64,000 bases of DNA from Eonycteris spelaea (GCA_003508835.1 PUFA01000092.1:4526001-4590000), one strand, 5' to 3'. Numbered from the stretch's first letter, positions 12,270 to 50,500 are shown. Notes: generated by a model from the sequence alone, not told the origin. Translations and numbers: made by a program.

Positions 12270-14105
12270 AAAAAACGGTTTAATTTCTCAAAGGACACAG
12301 CAAAACCTAGACCTGTAAGTCTTAAGGAACTCCAAGAGGTGACTCATATCACCCCTTGCCAGTCTAAAATTCCTGTTAATCAATCATCATCGAAAGACAG
12401 TTTTGGCCACCTTCTTCATAAGTCACAATGCTCTTCTACTGATATATACTAGAATCTTTCTTCTTCTGGTAGTGGTTCTATATTATCAATTATAATTTTT
12501 AATTTAGATCTCTGAAATCCATTCAGGAATGTAAAGTTGTTGTTCTATCCTAATATTTTAAGATCCTAAAAAAAAATAATAAAAAGTTGTGACCTTTTAT
12601 TCACAGATATGCCTCTTCTTGGTACTTTTTATTAGGAAAACCAACTCCTAATACTTGCTTGATTTGTGGAGTTTTGAAACAAGCAACCTATTTCTATTTC
12701 TCTTCCTTTTCACAACTATTCTTGTTCAGATGTCATCCGCCTAAAATACCTAAGATTAAACGAGGATTCTAAAACACACTATTAAGGACTTGTTTTCCAA
12801 GGTTATGTGTCAGAATTGCTTGCATGCTGAGTGGCAGGTGACCAGTCTCATTATGCAGGTTTCATGGTTACTGTTCAGATGCTGGGCTCCTGTTTATGTA
12901 GCTCAGCATCACAGCGCCTGTCAACTATGTAGCACTGTTTACCAACCAGCAGGATCCCAAGTCCCTCAGGTCTATACTGAGCACCCACATTTCATCATAC
13001 ATCTGCGGTCATCTTTTTCTCAATAAGGACAGTGTTATGAATACAGCTGGCTGAGATTAAGGCTATCACAAGGAAAGAGCTGAGAGAGTGTGAACATCCC
13101 AGCGTGACATCACATTCTAATGATGGTGAGATTCAAAAGTTCAGCTTCAATAGTCAATATGTAATGTCTGAATTGTTATGTTGTCAAATGGTTAAGATAA
13201 CAAAAATCACTTCCACCTCTAAATTCTTTCTTATTTATTGGGTAATGGAGTCTCATATATGAAACATATCTGTAAATTAAAATATTCCTAAAAATCTACA
13301 AAATACAACTAGATTCTATGTTGTAAGATGTGTATCATAACAATCCATATGAAAACATTTTTGAATGCCTAGAGAATGTGTGGAAAGAGATAAAAAGAGA
13401 ATGACTAAATAAATAATGTGAATACTGAAACTAGTCATCAGTCAGTGTCCATCAGCAAAACAGAGTCAAGAGTAACACAGAAAAGAGAAAAAAGAGCTAC
13501 AGTCATCAATTCTATTGGAAAATGTACTGTTACATGCCTCAGGTATTTCTAGTCATTGCAAATATTTAATAAAAATTCCTGTTTTCTATGTGAGAAAACA
13601 TTTCTTTAGTTAGTGACAATTTTACCAAAAGGACATGCAATCCTCCTTCACTGATTTTTAGGTCTGAGGCATAAAACTTAGTGTGATGACAGAGATGAGG
13701 CTATATTATCACATCTGGAAATCACCTCTGATAAGAAACTGTTAGGTACAGTGAGGACTGAATGATTTAAAAATAAGAACACAAGAGCTCCCCAACTTTT
13801 AGAACAAAAAAAAAACCCCCACAGCATTAAAAAGTGTTAAAGCTTACATTTGAAATGACAAATGTAAGAATAGAAGAAAATGATATGTTTTGTGTCTGGA
13901 TCCAAAAGCTCTTCTAAAGGTAACTAATTTTTTAAGCAAAAATATGCTACCATAAAAAGATATTTTTACCAGCAATTGTAGACATCTGAGTTCTAGTTTC
14001 ATTTCTTTTCTGCATTCAAAATTGGCATAATTTGGAATATTAACAACTGAATTTACTAAATAGCATCTAGCAGATAATTCACATTATAATAAAGATTAAC
14101 AAAAT
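12270..14105. other. Region downstream of ELOVL4, nothing identified
   Basis: AT-rich. The part 12790-13030 is less AT-rich and may be an old repeat, but I cannot name it. No gene. Confidence 0.45.
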
Positions 14106-14109
14106 ATTG

Positions 14110-15882
14110 TTTTTCTACAACAGCAGTATATTTATTGTGCTGAAATCTGGTAGCAGGGCATGAACAACTCTGGGGAACCAGTGCAGATGCCCACAAAGAT
14201 TGCAAATCTCTGGTCATCGTACACTGAGCTGCAAAAGCAAAGGTATCGAATCCTCTTAGATCAAACTATCGTATGTGTTGCAAATTTTCTGTAATTCTCA
14301 TGACTGCATGCCTTTGGAATCAGTATGTCATTTTAACGCATAATAACTATTTCATAGTTTACAAACTATTCTGAAATCATTGGTGTACCCAAAACGCATA
14401 CATTCTGAATATGGAGTTTCAGCATGCTGAGATACTTCGAAATATTCATGCTTTTTTTTGTGGTGGAGGGGGCGGGGGAAGGTCACATTTTCTCCTTCCA
14501 TATTGATCCCTGTGCAACATTCCCTATCAATTTAACTTGTGTAATAAGCCAGTGTACAAGTTCTCTTTCCTAGTGAATTTCCAGTTGTTCATTTATATTA
14601 CATGAAATAGTTAAGTTTGTAAATAGCAAATTTAACTTTCAGGTTCCAACTACTACTTTTATTCATTTAGTGTCTTAACAATTAACATTTTGTAAGAATT
14701 AAGCACTGAATTGAATGGTCTTTAGCACCAAGGAGTCAAGAATGTTGCACCAAAATGGGTTTATACTCTATATCTAATTAATAAGATCTTGCGAATTCAT
14801 CACAATGAAAAAAAAAATCATTCGAAAATTAAACACATTGAAAGAGGGAAGTTTCACAGCAAAGTTTGGTATGTTATTTGTGAAAAAGCAGAAAATACTA
14901 GTGGATTCAAAAGTTAATATTAAAATTTATGTTAAAGGACTCCTTGATTTTTTAATTAAAGTTTATTTAATTTTAAATGTTCTTTCCAACAGAAGAGGTA
15001 GGTATATTTCCACATATGAAAAATCAGTAACAGCCACAAATCAAAACAAGGAAAGTATGATAAAAATCAACATACTGTCTTCTAACAGAACATTAATGTA
15101 ACTATTTTATGATTTTACTAATAAAGACATGAGTTGAGTTGTCTTATGTTCCAGACAATAATTTTAATTTTCATAATATATTTCTGATAATAGAAGTATT
15201 CAAAGGCTGCCTTTTCATCACAAAAATTGTTTCCCACAGTGATTTGTACCACAAGTTATAGTGAACTTTGAGTCACCAGACAGCAAGCATTTACTGTAAT
15301 TCTTCTTTCTTATTTTCACCAACACCATCATCATCAAGAGTCTACAGAGATCACTGGATTTTTAAAATCTAATTACAACCAAAAACATACTCAGACTAGA
15401 GGTGGAGAGATTTGACCATTCCAGTCAGCAAATGAATTCAAATGTGCAAATTTCCAGCTTTGGACCAGAAAATGAAAGGTAACTGATTTTAATCAGTAGG
15501 TAATTAGTGACTTAGCCAAAACTCATAAAGATTGTGTTTCTGTGATCATCAGACTAACGAATGACTACACGTAAGGTACATGAAAACTCTCATGCATTAG
15601 ACAAACAGATGTGAACTGAGGGAGAGCCTCCAAAGTCACATAATAATGGCTTTGGTCTGGACAACATCAAAGCTAATAAAAAAAAATGTTTAAAATAAAA
15701 ACTTCATAAATAAAACATCTGGGTACTATATTTAACATTTTACTCAATCTAAAGGTTACTAATACATAGGAGCACATTTGCTTTTTCTCCCCACCCCCAA
15801 ACCCTCATTTGCTTGTTTTCCCTGAAATTTTATAAAATTGGGAGCTTCCTCACTGTCAACAACAGTTAAGGCCCAGTTCAAT
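14110..15882 (-). other. ELOVL4: Probable ELOVL4 3' untranslated region with poly(A) signal
   Basis: The stretch immediately follows the normal stop codon and shows no repeat I recognise. On the minus strand an AATAAA lies at 14136-14131 (TTTATT on the plus strand). Its position would give a 3' UTR of about 1.75 kb, in line with the roughly 3 kb ELOVL4 mRNA known in human. Other minus-strand AATAAA copies occur (for example around 14663-14658), so shorter ends are possible. The boundary is inferred. Confidence 0.45.
14131..14136 (-). terminator. ELOVL4: Candidate distal poly(A) signal AATAAA for ELOVL4
   Basis: A canonical hexamer on the minus strand followed within 30 bases by a T/G-containing stretch. 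Chosen because the resulting transcript length fits the known mRNA; not proven. Confidence 0.35.
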
Positions 15883-41605
<25,723 letters not shown>

Positions 41606-41860
41606 CGCGGCGGTGAGCGAGAGCCGGGGCGGCGGGAGGAGAGAGCGAAGACCCCCACGGGAGGGCTGACCTCGAAGGCGACGGCCGAGGGAGCGAGCGG
41701 CAGCTGGGGACCCCTCCAACGGCGGTGGCCCGGCTGCGTCTGCTCCTCCTCCTCCTCCGAGCGCCGCGGCGGCGGGGATGCTGTGGCGGCGGCGGCGACG
41801 AGCCCGGCGAGGGAGCAGGTACCGTCAAGGCTCCCAGGAGGAGGAGGAGGAGTTCCTGCT
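41606..41860 (-). promoter_or_regulatory. ELOVL4: Probable ELOVL4 5' UTR
   Basis: GC-rich stretch directly upstream of the start codon, about the length of the human 5' UTR. It contains a GGA/TCC trinucleotide-rich part (41838-41852) and no ATG on the minus strand, so there is no upstream AUG ORF. The transcription start is inferred, not seen. Confidence 0.45.
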
Positions 41861-41908
41861 GTGAGCGCCGAGCACTGCCCCGCTCTACCGCCTCGCGCCG
41901 CCGCCGCT

Positions 41909-41913
41909 CCAAT
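41909..41913 (+). promoter_or_regulatory. CCAAT box (plus-strand orientation) near ELOVL4 start
   Basis: CCAAT within GCTCCAATCTCC reads ATTGG in the direction of ELOVL4 transcription and lies 16 bases from the E-box. That spacing is common for paired NF-Y and USF sites. Motif-level evidence only. Confidence 0.3.
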
Positions 41914-41928
41914 CTCCTCGGCTGCGGT

Positions 41929-41934
41929 CACGTG
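41929..41934. promoter_or_regulatory. E-box CACGTG in the ELOVL4 proximal promoter
   Basis: A palindromic CACGTG within TCACGTGG lies about 325 bases upstream of the ELOVL4 start codon inside the CpG island. This is the optimal site for USF and other bHLH-zip factors. Occupancy is an inference from the motif. Confidence 0.4.
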
Positions 41935-42090
41935 GGCGCGCGCGGGGCGGAGGCGCCCCTCCTCCCGCCCGCGCGCCGGGGCTCCTGCGCGGGATGCTGT
42001 GGTCCGGGCGCGCAGGCGCGCGCCATCCCTGCCCCCTTGCCCAGTCGCCCCTCCTTGCCACCTTTCCCCGCAAGTACCCCTGTGCTCCTT

Positions 42091-42118
42091 CCCCGCCTCC
42101 CCCCCGCCCCCCCCTCCC
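42091..42118 (-). promoter_or_regulatory. G-rich tract (C-rich on plus) upstream of ELOVL4, G-quadruplex potential
   Basis: Four runs of at least three G separated by one to three bases occur on the minus strand, about 500 bases upstream of the ELOVL4 start codon. Such tracts are frequent in mammalian promoters. No direct evidence of function. Confidence 0.35.
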
Positions 42119-42234
42119 GGCATCAGGCCCTGAGGAGGAGTACACCGCCTTCCCACGGGTGACCTCGCATCCTCCTCGGATACGTCTTAGGAAACACGAC
42201 CGGAAAGAATGGGCGGTTTGTGGTTAACGATGAG

Positions 42235-44690
42235 GTAGGCCAGGTGTTTTGGTCCTTACCTGTCATTCACTTCGATTTCCTTGGGTTCTCGTTTCTTCAC
42301 GCAAGCACGCAGGCACATGCTTGTTTCTATGACAAGGGAAATGCACAGTTATCCTTCTAAATTAGTGAAGCTACGATGATGGAGAATGAACCAATGAACA
42401 AATTAACAAATGAGTATTTTCCATCCGCGGTGGGACGACTTAAATTAATACACCGATTTTCTATATAGAAATCCGACTGCGTGGGTGGTTAGCACCGCTA
42501 ACCAACAACCCGCCCCCCCCACCTCCTGTTGTTCAAGGGTCAACTGTAATTTGAATGAATGTTTGCACATGTTCTGTAGAGCCTTTTAATATACATGGAA
42601 TAATCAAAGAGATATAATGGTGCCAAATTCAGCCATTAGGAGTTCAGAGAAGAGGGAGGAAATAGGGGTCTTATAGTTAGGCGTCTGCTTGGACCTGAAG
42701 GAAATGAGGTGACTGTAAAAGGATAATTGCTCAGGAGACAAAGGACAATCTAGGCAAAAGAAGAAAAACAAATACTTTTTATTTTAAAAAATTGTTTGGA
42801 TAGTAAGGTGGGAGGCAACAGGATAATCTACCCTTGAAAAGTAGCAAAAATAGACTACAGACCGTTGGTAATTTGATAGTTTCTGACATCAAACAAGACC
42901 TTTGAGAATAGTCCAACAACCTTTTCAGCTACTTATTAGTTAAACATGTCACCTACTTTTTGTTTTACCTTTTCTCCAATTGTTGTTTTAGGATGCTCCA
43001 TTTAAAGGTTATCGAATCAAGTGTGCTATTGCTTCTACTCTTTGACACTGTTAAAATCATGGAAATACTAACTTTTATCATATTTATGTGATGTTTTCCA
43101 TTGACCATTGACCCAGTTGTATACTTTGACTTTATTTTATATTGGAAATATCCTAAAGAATAAGAATTATTTTTAATTCCTTATTGAGGACCTAACCCAG
43201 TAATAATAGATATTTATAATGATGTCAAAAATATAACATACTTCTTTCAGAACATTTCAGATTAAAACCTATTATAAATGGCAAGAACTTAAGAGAGAGA
43301 AGAGGTAATAAAAAATAACTTTTGTTGTATCATTCAAGCCACCAGTATTCATTAAGTGTTCTGTTCTTGAAATTAACCAAATAACATATAATTTATCAAG
43401 TATATTTACCAGATTAAAGTTTTTTGGTTTGAAATTATGGTTTCTCAAGTCTCAATACAAGTTATGTGTATCAGTCAAAAAACAATTCAGTCAAATATCT
43501 ACATTTGGAGAGTAGGTAAAAATCAATGATTTATGACCTAGCCAAGTTCTGATTAGTTTGAACATCATCTAGAATATTGATTACTACTCCTATGTTGTGA
43601 AATCCTGAATGTTTTTTATGGAAAATAGATCCCCACCCTCACCCACATCACACACACAAAACTTCAGCATCTTTACTTGTTTAATAACTGTGAAATTGTT
43701 AAAAGAGCTTCAGCTATTTCTCCAGCTTCTCTTTTATAGTAGAGGCCAACGTCAGTCCCACTATTCACCAGAGGGCGCCTGTCACATAGGAAATCCTAGA
43801 CAAGTAGTGGCAAATATAAATCAAAAGTGGCAGTTGGATCTCCTCCACATTCTACCTGGAAGAGTAATGTGTTTATTTACATTGACGAGATGTCCAACAT
43901 ACACTAAGAGCTAAAACCCTAAAACTTACCCACTTTAGAGCCCTATTACCCATCATGGAGACTAAAAGTCCAGTACTTAGTTCACAAGTGGTTTGCAAAT
44001 ACCAATGACTGACCAAAAACAAAGCCTACCTAGTCTGTTTGTGCAAAAGGAAGGAGACCTTCATGTCTACTCACCCAGTGTAACAGCCATCTAACCAAGA
44101 TTGGGTGGCATCATAAAAGAATAAATCAAATACAAGCATTCACAGTATCTTCAAAATTTTTAAAGGACAGAGAGTTCTTTCTTATAGACTGAGTACAAAT
44201 AAGACACAGGTATCTACAAAAAAAGAGAGAGCATATGATTATAATTTAAAAATTGATGTTATATAAAAATTTTAAAAGAATTGCCTTGACTCCTTCCACT
44301 CCCCTCAGTTCTAGAGCCCATAAAGAACTAACAACATAAATCAAGCTATCCATTTTTTCCCTAGTGTTTCCACCTTTCCACATTGTCAATATTGGCAGCA
44401 ATCTATGCTTTCAAAGAAAAATGAACCTAGGAATCTATTGAGTTGAAGGAAGTAATCTGATCAAAAGAGCTATAAAAAGACATTACATTTTACAGAGTTA
44501 AATTTTGCAAAGGGGTGATAGTTACAGAAAATGAAGAAAATCATTGGTTATACTAATTGCTTTCTATTAGTTCCAGTCTGCGTTCCCCTCACCATTCTTC
44601 CCCTATCCACAAAGATAAAAAATATGTAGTACCCATGACACAATACAAGTTTTTAACTAACTTGGAATCACATTCTTTAATAATTTTTAA
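42235..44690. other. Upstream of ELOVL4, nothing identified
   Basis: Drops quickly from the CpG island to AT-rich DNA. A C-rich patch lies near 42510-42525. I see no gene, and no repeat I can name. Confidence 0.45.
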
Positions 44691-45425
44691 GATGTTTACT
44701 TTTTTGTTACCTTGTATACAATTTTTATTATATTAAATGGAGCATCACAAAATAAACAATACAGTAAAATAAAAATCTCCCATAATCTCATCTTTCATTA
44801 TTGAGAGTATTTTTATAGATTTTTACATGCTTATATAAACTCTCTTTTCTTTACACAAACGGTTATTGTTTGTTATAATGCTATTCTATAGTCTGCTCTC
44901 TAAAAACTTAACAATAGGTCAGGGGCACTTTTCAATATAAGAATATCAATTACTTAATATTTCATTATATGGATATACCATAATTTATTTAGCCACTACA
45001 ATATATGTGGGCATTTAGATTATTTCCAATTCGAGCTATTATATCAATTTGACTATTAATATTTCTTTATACACAATTTTTTTTTAACTTGTCTAATTAT
45101 TTTATTGGCTTAAATTTCTACAAGGGAAATTTCTGAGTCAAGGAGTTTTAATTTAAAATTTTTGATACGTGATGCCTAATTACCCTCCAGAAATGTACCA
45201 ATTCACAAAATTTATGAAAGTGTGCTCATTTCTCCACACCCCATTCTCCTTACTAAATTTAATTGTGCCTTGTGATCATTATCTGCCTGATAGACAAATA
45301 TTGATATTTCATTGCTGCTTTAACAGTTTATCATGTTTATTGGAATTTTTGCATCTTTATTTTGAGAATTGCCTGATTTGTATTATCTCCACACTTTCTA
45401 TTGTTTATTTTTCATATTGATTTAT
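44690..45425 (-). mobile_element. Old L1 (L1M) 3' region, minus strand
   Basis: On the plus strand it follows the known order of the complement of the L1M 3' end: an AT-rich lead, a TTTAGCCACTACAATATATG region with ATTTCCAATTCGAGCTATTA, AATTTCTGAGTCAAGGAG, and TTACCCTCCAGAAATGTACC then AATTCACAAAATTTATGAAA. No ORF2 frame survives. Confidence 0.65.
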
Positions 45426-46149
45426 AGGAGATTTTATGCAATAATTAACAGTTTCTATGCTATATATATTGGAAATATACTTCCCAGATTATTTATCTTT
45501 CACTGGATTTATTATAATAATTTTTAATTGGGTGTATTGTAGGCTGCGGATGTTAGGCTCACCCACCACCTCCTCTGCAGAATTTTGTATTGGAATGCCT
45601 TGAGGTCTTTTTTAAACTATATAACCTCCGGCAATTCTGATTCATACCTCTAGGAACATATTCTGTTCCCTTCCCAACAATTTCAACTACAAATATCTTG
45701 CATTGGATATTCATTATTTTGGAGTCACTCAGTATATATACTCAGTCTATAGTCTTTCGCAAGTCATGCATTCAAGGGCTAGTGATAACATTGTCAAATC
45801 ATTGTATCTCTGCTAGTTCTTCTTAGCTTGGTTACACCAAGAAAAGTTCTGTCACTCTCAATTGAATATTATCTAGGTTTCCAGTTCCTTCATTTACTAC
45901 ATCCTGTTATATTATCTTCACTAGTGATATAAACCTGATAATAATGAAATCTGATAATAAATGGTAAGTGTTAAGGAGACTGCCTCTTCACTCTGCATTT
46001 ATTTTCCCATTACTAAAGGTCAGTCTGGTTTCATTGTAAGAGAAGACAAGGGGGCACTGAAAGGAAATTAATTACCAAGATGAAGGAAAGAAACAAGCTG
46101 TATTTCAATAACTTAGTATAAAAACCCAACTCTTTCAGGCCAGGTTTTA

Positions 46150-48980
46150 ATTGATTCAGAAGCCATCTTTCGCTATAAAACTACACTAATCAAGACAGTG
46201 TGGTACTGGGGAATGAATAGACACACAGAACAATGGAAAAAATATAGAGCCCAGAAATAGACCCATACATATACAGTCAACTGATCTTTGACAAAAGAAT
46301 GAGGCAATTCAGTGAAAAATGGATAGTCTTTCCAATGAATGGTTCTGTAAAAAAGGAAAAAAAAAAACTAAACAGAGGCAGTATATCTTTCACTAAAATT
46401 AACTCAAATTGGATCATAAACCTAAATGTAAAATGCAAAATAATGAAAACAGGATAAAAGCTCAGTGACCTTGATTTTGGTGATTGAGTTTTTACATACA
46501 ACACCAAAGGCACAATCCATGAAGAAAAAAAATTAATATGTCATAAAAATTGGAAAAACTTGTCTGTGAAAGACTATTTAAGGAATGAAAAAATGCCGTA
46601 TTTTTGGAGAAAATATTTCTAAAAAACTTATACAATAAAGGATTTGTATCCAAAATATACAAAGAACTCTTAAAATTCAGTAATAAATCAACAAATCAAT
46701 TTGAAAATAATCAAGAGATCTGGATATATCACCAATGAAAATATACAGGTAGCAAATAAATGGGTGAGATGCTCAATGTCATTTGTCAGTAGAGAACTGA
46801 AAATTAAAACAACAGTGAAAAACCACTACATGCCTATTATAATGGCTAAATAAAAAAAAATGACACTACCAATTGCTGGTGAGGTTACAGAGCAATAGGA
46901 ACTTTCATTTACTGGTAGCAGGAAAGCAAATTGTTGCAGCCAGTTTAGAAGAGAGTTTGATAGTTTCTCACAATGCTAAACATAGTTTACAAAACCATCC
47001 AGAAATTGTGCTCCTGGGTATTTACCCAACTAATTTGAAAACTTATGTTCACGCAAAAACTGCACATGGATGTGTAGAGCAGCTTTATTCATAATCATCA
47101 AAATTTGAAAGCAACCAAACTGTTCTTCAGTAGATGAATAGATACACAAATAGTGGTACATCCCTACAATGGAAAATTACTCAGCAATAAAGAAAAATGA
47201 GCTATAAAGATATGTATATTCTTTTGTATATTGCTAAGTGAAAGAAACTAGTCTGAAAAGGCTACATACTGTATGATTCCATTTGACATTTCCGCAAAGG
47301 CACAAATATAGAGACAGTAAAAAGCCCTTTGGTTTTCAGCGCCTTAGGGGAAAGGGAGAGGATGAATGTATCTAGTACAAGAGGTTTTGTTGGACAGTGA
47401 CACTGTTCTATATGACAGCGTAATGGTGGATAAATAACACTATGCATTTCCTACAACTCATAAAACTTTACAGCAAAGAGTGAGTGAGCTTAAAGTTTTA
47501 AACATCATTTAAGATGTTTGGGAATCCCAAAATAGAATTGTTACAAATGTATGGAACAACTTCACTGAAGAGGACCAGGGTAAAAGTTGCCGACTTAAGT
47601 AAATTTGGAAATGAGTACAGCTTGTAAGACTAAAGGCAAAAGGAACTGCACACAGGCAATGTACTTTAGTTGATAAAGTTGCTTTCTACAGGGGTACAAA
47701 TCAACAATTCTCCTATTGCTATAAGTTCAACTGGAGTTGAACAATTAAGTAAAAAAATGGCAAATTGTGTGATCCATGTTCTCACTGTTATAATGGAAAT
47801 TTGTGGGTAAGCATGGAGAGGAGGCTAGAATGATCCATGTGGTAATAGGTTAGAGTTAGAGACAAAATACTTAATATAGAGATTGTTACATATAGATATA
47901 TTTATAGATATGTGTGTATACATAGATGAGAATATGCACATCTATGCCTTGCTCTGTCCAGCTGAGAAGGCTGAGAAGCATTAACATCTCTAGCAACGAG
48001 CACACTTAGTACCCACATTTTGGTTTCTAATACAACTTTCCAATCAAAGTAACCAGGAATCCTCAGGAAATGACTGGTTCTAGGATTGAGGCAGGAAATG
48101 TTTAAGATGATCCCAGAACATCTTTTAGTGCCAGAAACTAAAGAAAAAAGAAATTGGTGTAGGTACAGGAAAGGAACACAGGACAACTGGAATAGCTCCC
48201 AATGCCCAAAGCTGAAACACTTTGAGCAAGAAAATAATGTAGGATTGTATTTGAAATCAAAGTGTAAAATCAATATCCATGAACTCATAATGTATAAATA
48301 AATGATTAAATAAATTAAAAATGGAGAGAAGAGAGAAGAATTCAAAATAATTATGCAAGGAGATGAAGCATAACACCCCACTTCTTAAGTAAGGTCTGCA
48401 CACAGTAACTTCTTTCAGAAGAGTATAATATGGAAAGGAGGGGGTGGAGAGTAACTCTACAGTGGATAAATCTCACAAACACTACCTCAGCCACAAGGTC
48501 ACTATCAACAAAGGTAAGAAATGTTGATTGCTCTGATATGATGAAAATGACACTTTATCTCAGTGGTCTTTCTCCCCCAAACCCATAACCCCAGTCTGAT
48601 CATGTGAGAAACATAGATAAGTGCTAATTGAGGGACATTTTACGAAATATCTAACTAGTACTACTCAAAACTGTCAAGGGCATCAAAAGCAAGGAAAGTT
48701 TGATAAACTGTCATAGCCAAGAGGAACCTAAGGAGACATGAAATCTAAAAGTAATATATTATCACAGATGAGGGCCTGGAACAGAAAAAGAACATTAAGT
48801 AAAAGGTAAGGAAATCTGAGTAAAGTACTGACTCAACATTGCTCAGTAATTGTGACAAGGCACTACACTAAATAAGATGTTAATAGTAAGGGAAACTGAG
48901 TGTAGGGTTTATGGGAATTCTGTATTCTCTTTGCAATTTTTATTTAAATTCAAACTGTTTTAAAAAATAAAGATTTTTAA
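46150..48980 (+). mobile_element. Old L1 (L1M) with ORF2 end and long 3' UTR, 5'-truncated
   Basis: It starts in the ORF2 C-terminal region (AAACTACACTAATCAAGACA, GTGTGGTACTGG). It passes through the GGTATTTACCCAACTAATTT and AATGGAAAATTACTCAGCAA landmarks. From about 47500 it runs on in the long L1M-type 3' UTR (CATAACCCCAGTCTGATCAT, AGCCAAGAGGAACCTAAGGA) to TTTTAAAAAATAAAG near 48975. The coding part has many stops and frameshifts. The 159-codon open frame on the opposite strand (48381-47902) is chance. Confidence 0.8.
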
Positions 48981-49045
48981 AATCATGAGTAGATAAAATG
49001 TGAAAAATATAATCTTTTGCAATAATTTCAATTCTAAGAATGCAT

Positions 49046-49794
49046 TGTGGTGGCTGAAAAATGACTGCTAAAAATGTATATTACTTGCAGAAAATTACTG
49101 CTTGGCTATGCCCATGGGAATATGGCTATCGCCATGGGAACATAGGCTATCACCCATAGGAATATAACATTCTAACAATAAGCTTTCTGCTTCTGTACTT
49201 TTTTGCTTGCACATCTGACCTGTGGGTCGACAGGTAATGAATAGAAAAAAAAGACCTTGTGTGTTGTAGCCCGCCAGCCTCCGAAAGACACATGGACCAC
49301 CAGAACTCAGTGAGTTATAGGAACACACTCTTTATTCAGCCGCTGGGTCTGCCAGGGGTACGCAGACCCCAAATTCAAGCAGCCCTGAAATGTAGAGGTA
49401 AAGGGTTTTTAAGCCCAAAATCTCATTCTTCATTCTGTCTAAACACAAAGGGCTATCTTTCTCCAATTCACTACCTGTCAACTCACAGGTCAGATGCATA
49501 AGCAGGGTACAGAAGCAGAAAGCTTGTTTAGAATGTTATGTTCCCATGGACATAGCCAAGCAGTAATTCTGCAAGTAATAAATTCTAGCAGTCATTTCAG
49601 TCATTACATTTGTTTAGACAGAATGAAGAATGGGATTTTGGACTTAAAAACCCTATACCCCTACATTTTGGAGCTGCTTAATTTGGGGTCTGCGTACCCC
49701 TGGCAGACCCAGCTGGCTGAATAAAGAGTGTGTTCCCTATAACTCACTGAGTTCTGGCGGTCCCTGTGTCTTTCGGGGGCTGGAGGCTACAACA
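49046..49794 (+). mobile_element. Solo LTR of an ERV1-like endogenous retrovirus, interrupted by a second LTR
   Basis: The left half is 49046-49261 and the right half 49613-49794, separated by the minus-strand LTR at 49262-49608 and its duplicated target. The LTR begins TGTGGTGGCTG and ends GGCTACAACA. It contains GGCTGAATAAAGAGTGTG, a poly(A) signal AATAAA before the R/U5 end, and is flanked by GCAT on the left and GTAT on the right (4-bp target duplication with one change). No retroviral coding sequence is attached, so it is a solo LTR formed by recombination. Confidence 0.85.
49262..49608 (-). mobile_element. Solo LTR of the same ERV1-like family nested in the previous one, minus strand
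   Basis: A complete 347-bp LTR in opposite orientation. Its right end appears first on the plus strand (TGTTGTAGCC at 49262) and its left end last (CAGTCATTACA to 49608). AATAAA reads on the minus strand (TTTATT near 49331). It is flanked by TGTG (49258-49261) and TTTG (49609-49612), a 4-bp duplication with one change. Removing it joins the two halves of the host LTR exactly in the right place, matching the third copy at 51413. Confidence 0.88.
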
Positions 49795-49849
49795 GTATCT
49801 AAAGAAATATCTTATGTATCTTACAGTAAATTAGGTTTAATAATAGTAT

Positions 49850-49950
49850 CTATAGCATAAGCATATTGTGAAACTTAAATGAGGTCAGCCATATAAAGTA
49901 GTATGAGCACTCAGTAAATGTCTATTGCTGCTTTTCTTGTTATTCAAAGT
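49850..49950 (+). repeat. MIR SINE right end
   Basis: GTGAAACTTAAATGAGGTCA, then TGAGCACTCAGTAAATGTCT, the MIR 3' half. Confidence 0.65.
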
Positions 49951-50074
49951 TGACTCTGACTCAGGGAAAATTCTCAAAGAATTGACAGGGTAGCAGAGAG
50001 ATAAATAAAAAGATGAGTATAATAAAGTGTGGCGATTGATGATAAATGACTCTTTCCTTACATTGTCTATGTAA

Positions 50075-50500
50075 GAAACATCCAAACCTGTAGAGAATTT
50101 TTGTAAGGGTTTATTTGAGCGCAAGTGATGACATATGCCAGGGAGCAAGATCTCAAATGCTCTAGAGAATAACAGAATTGCAAACTTCTTTTTATGCATT
50201 TGACATTAAGGAGGGAACATGGAGGTGGGAGAAAGCAAAGTTGGGATTAGATGAGAGAGAGTGATAGTTAACAAGATTATGTGCTCTCTTGAAGGTTAAT
50301 AGCCCCTTTGAGGGGTATTACTTCTGGCATTTCAAAGGTGTGTTAACCTAGATGCAAAAGAACAATGGACAGGGCTGGTTTAAAACCTTTTCCAAAAGAA
50401 GTTATAGGCCTGAGGTGTGACTACCCACCATGACCTGCCCAGTTAGGAATTTATGATCAGATCACCCTGTGAGGTTATTTTCTATAGTACCCTTTTTTTT
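50075..50500 (-). repeat. Probable old LTR, minus strand, unclassified
   Basis: The plus strand has GGGTTTATTTGAGCGCAAGT near the start (AATAAA on minus) and blocks such as ACAATGGACAGGGCTGG and GACCTGCCCAGTTAGGAATT. These resemble dispersed LTR sequence I have seen in other mammals. Ends are not sharply defined. Confidence 0.4.

Noticed and set aside
47902..48381. 159-codon minus-strand open frame
   Set aside because: It lies antisense within the 3' UTR of an old L1 element and has no homology I recognise.
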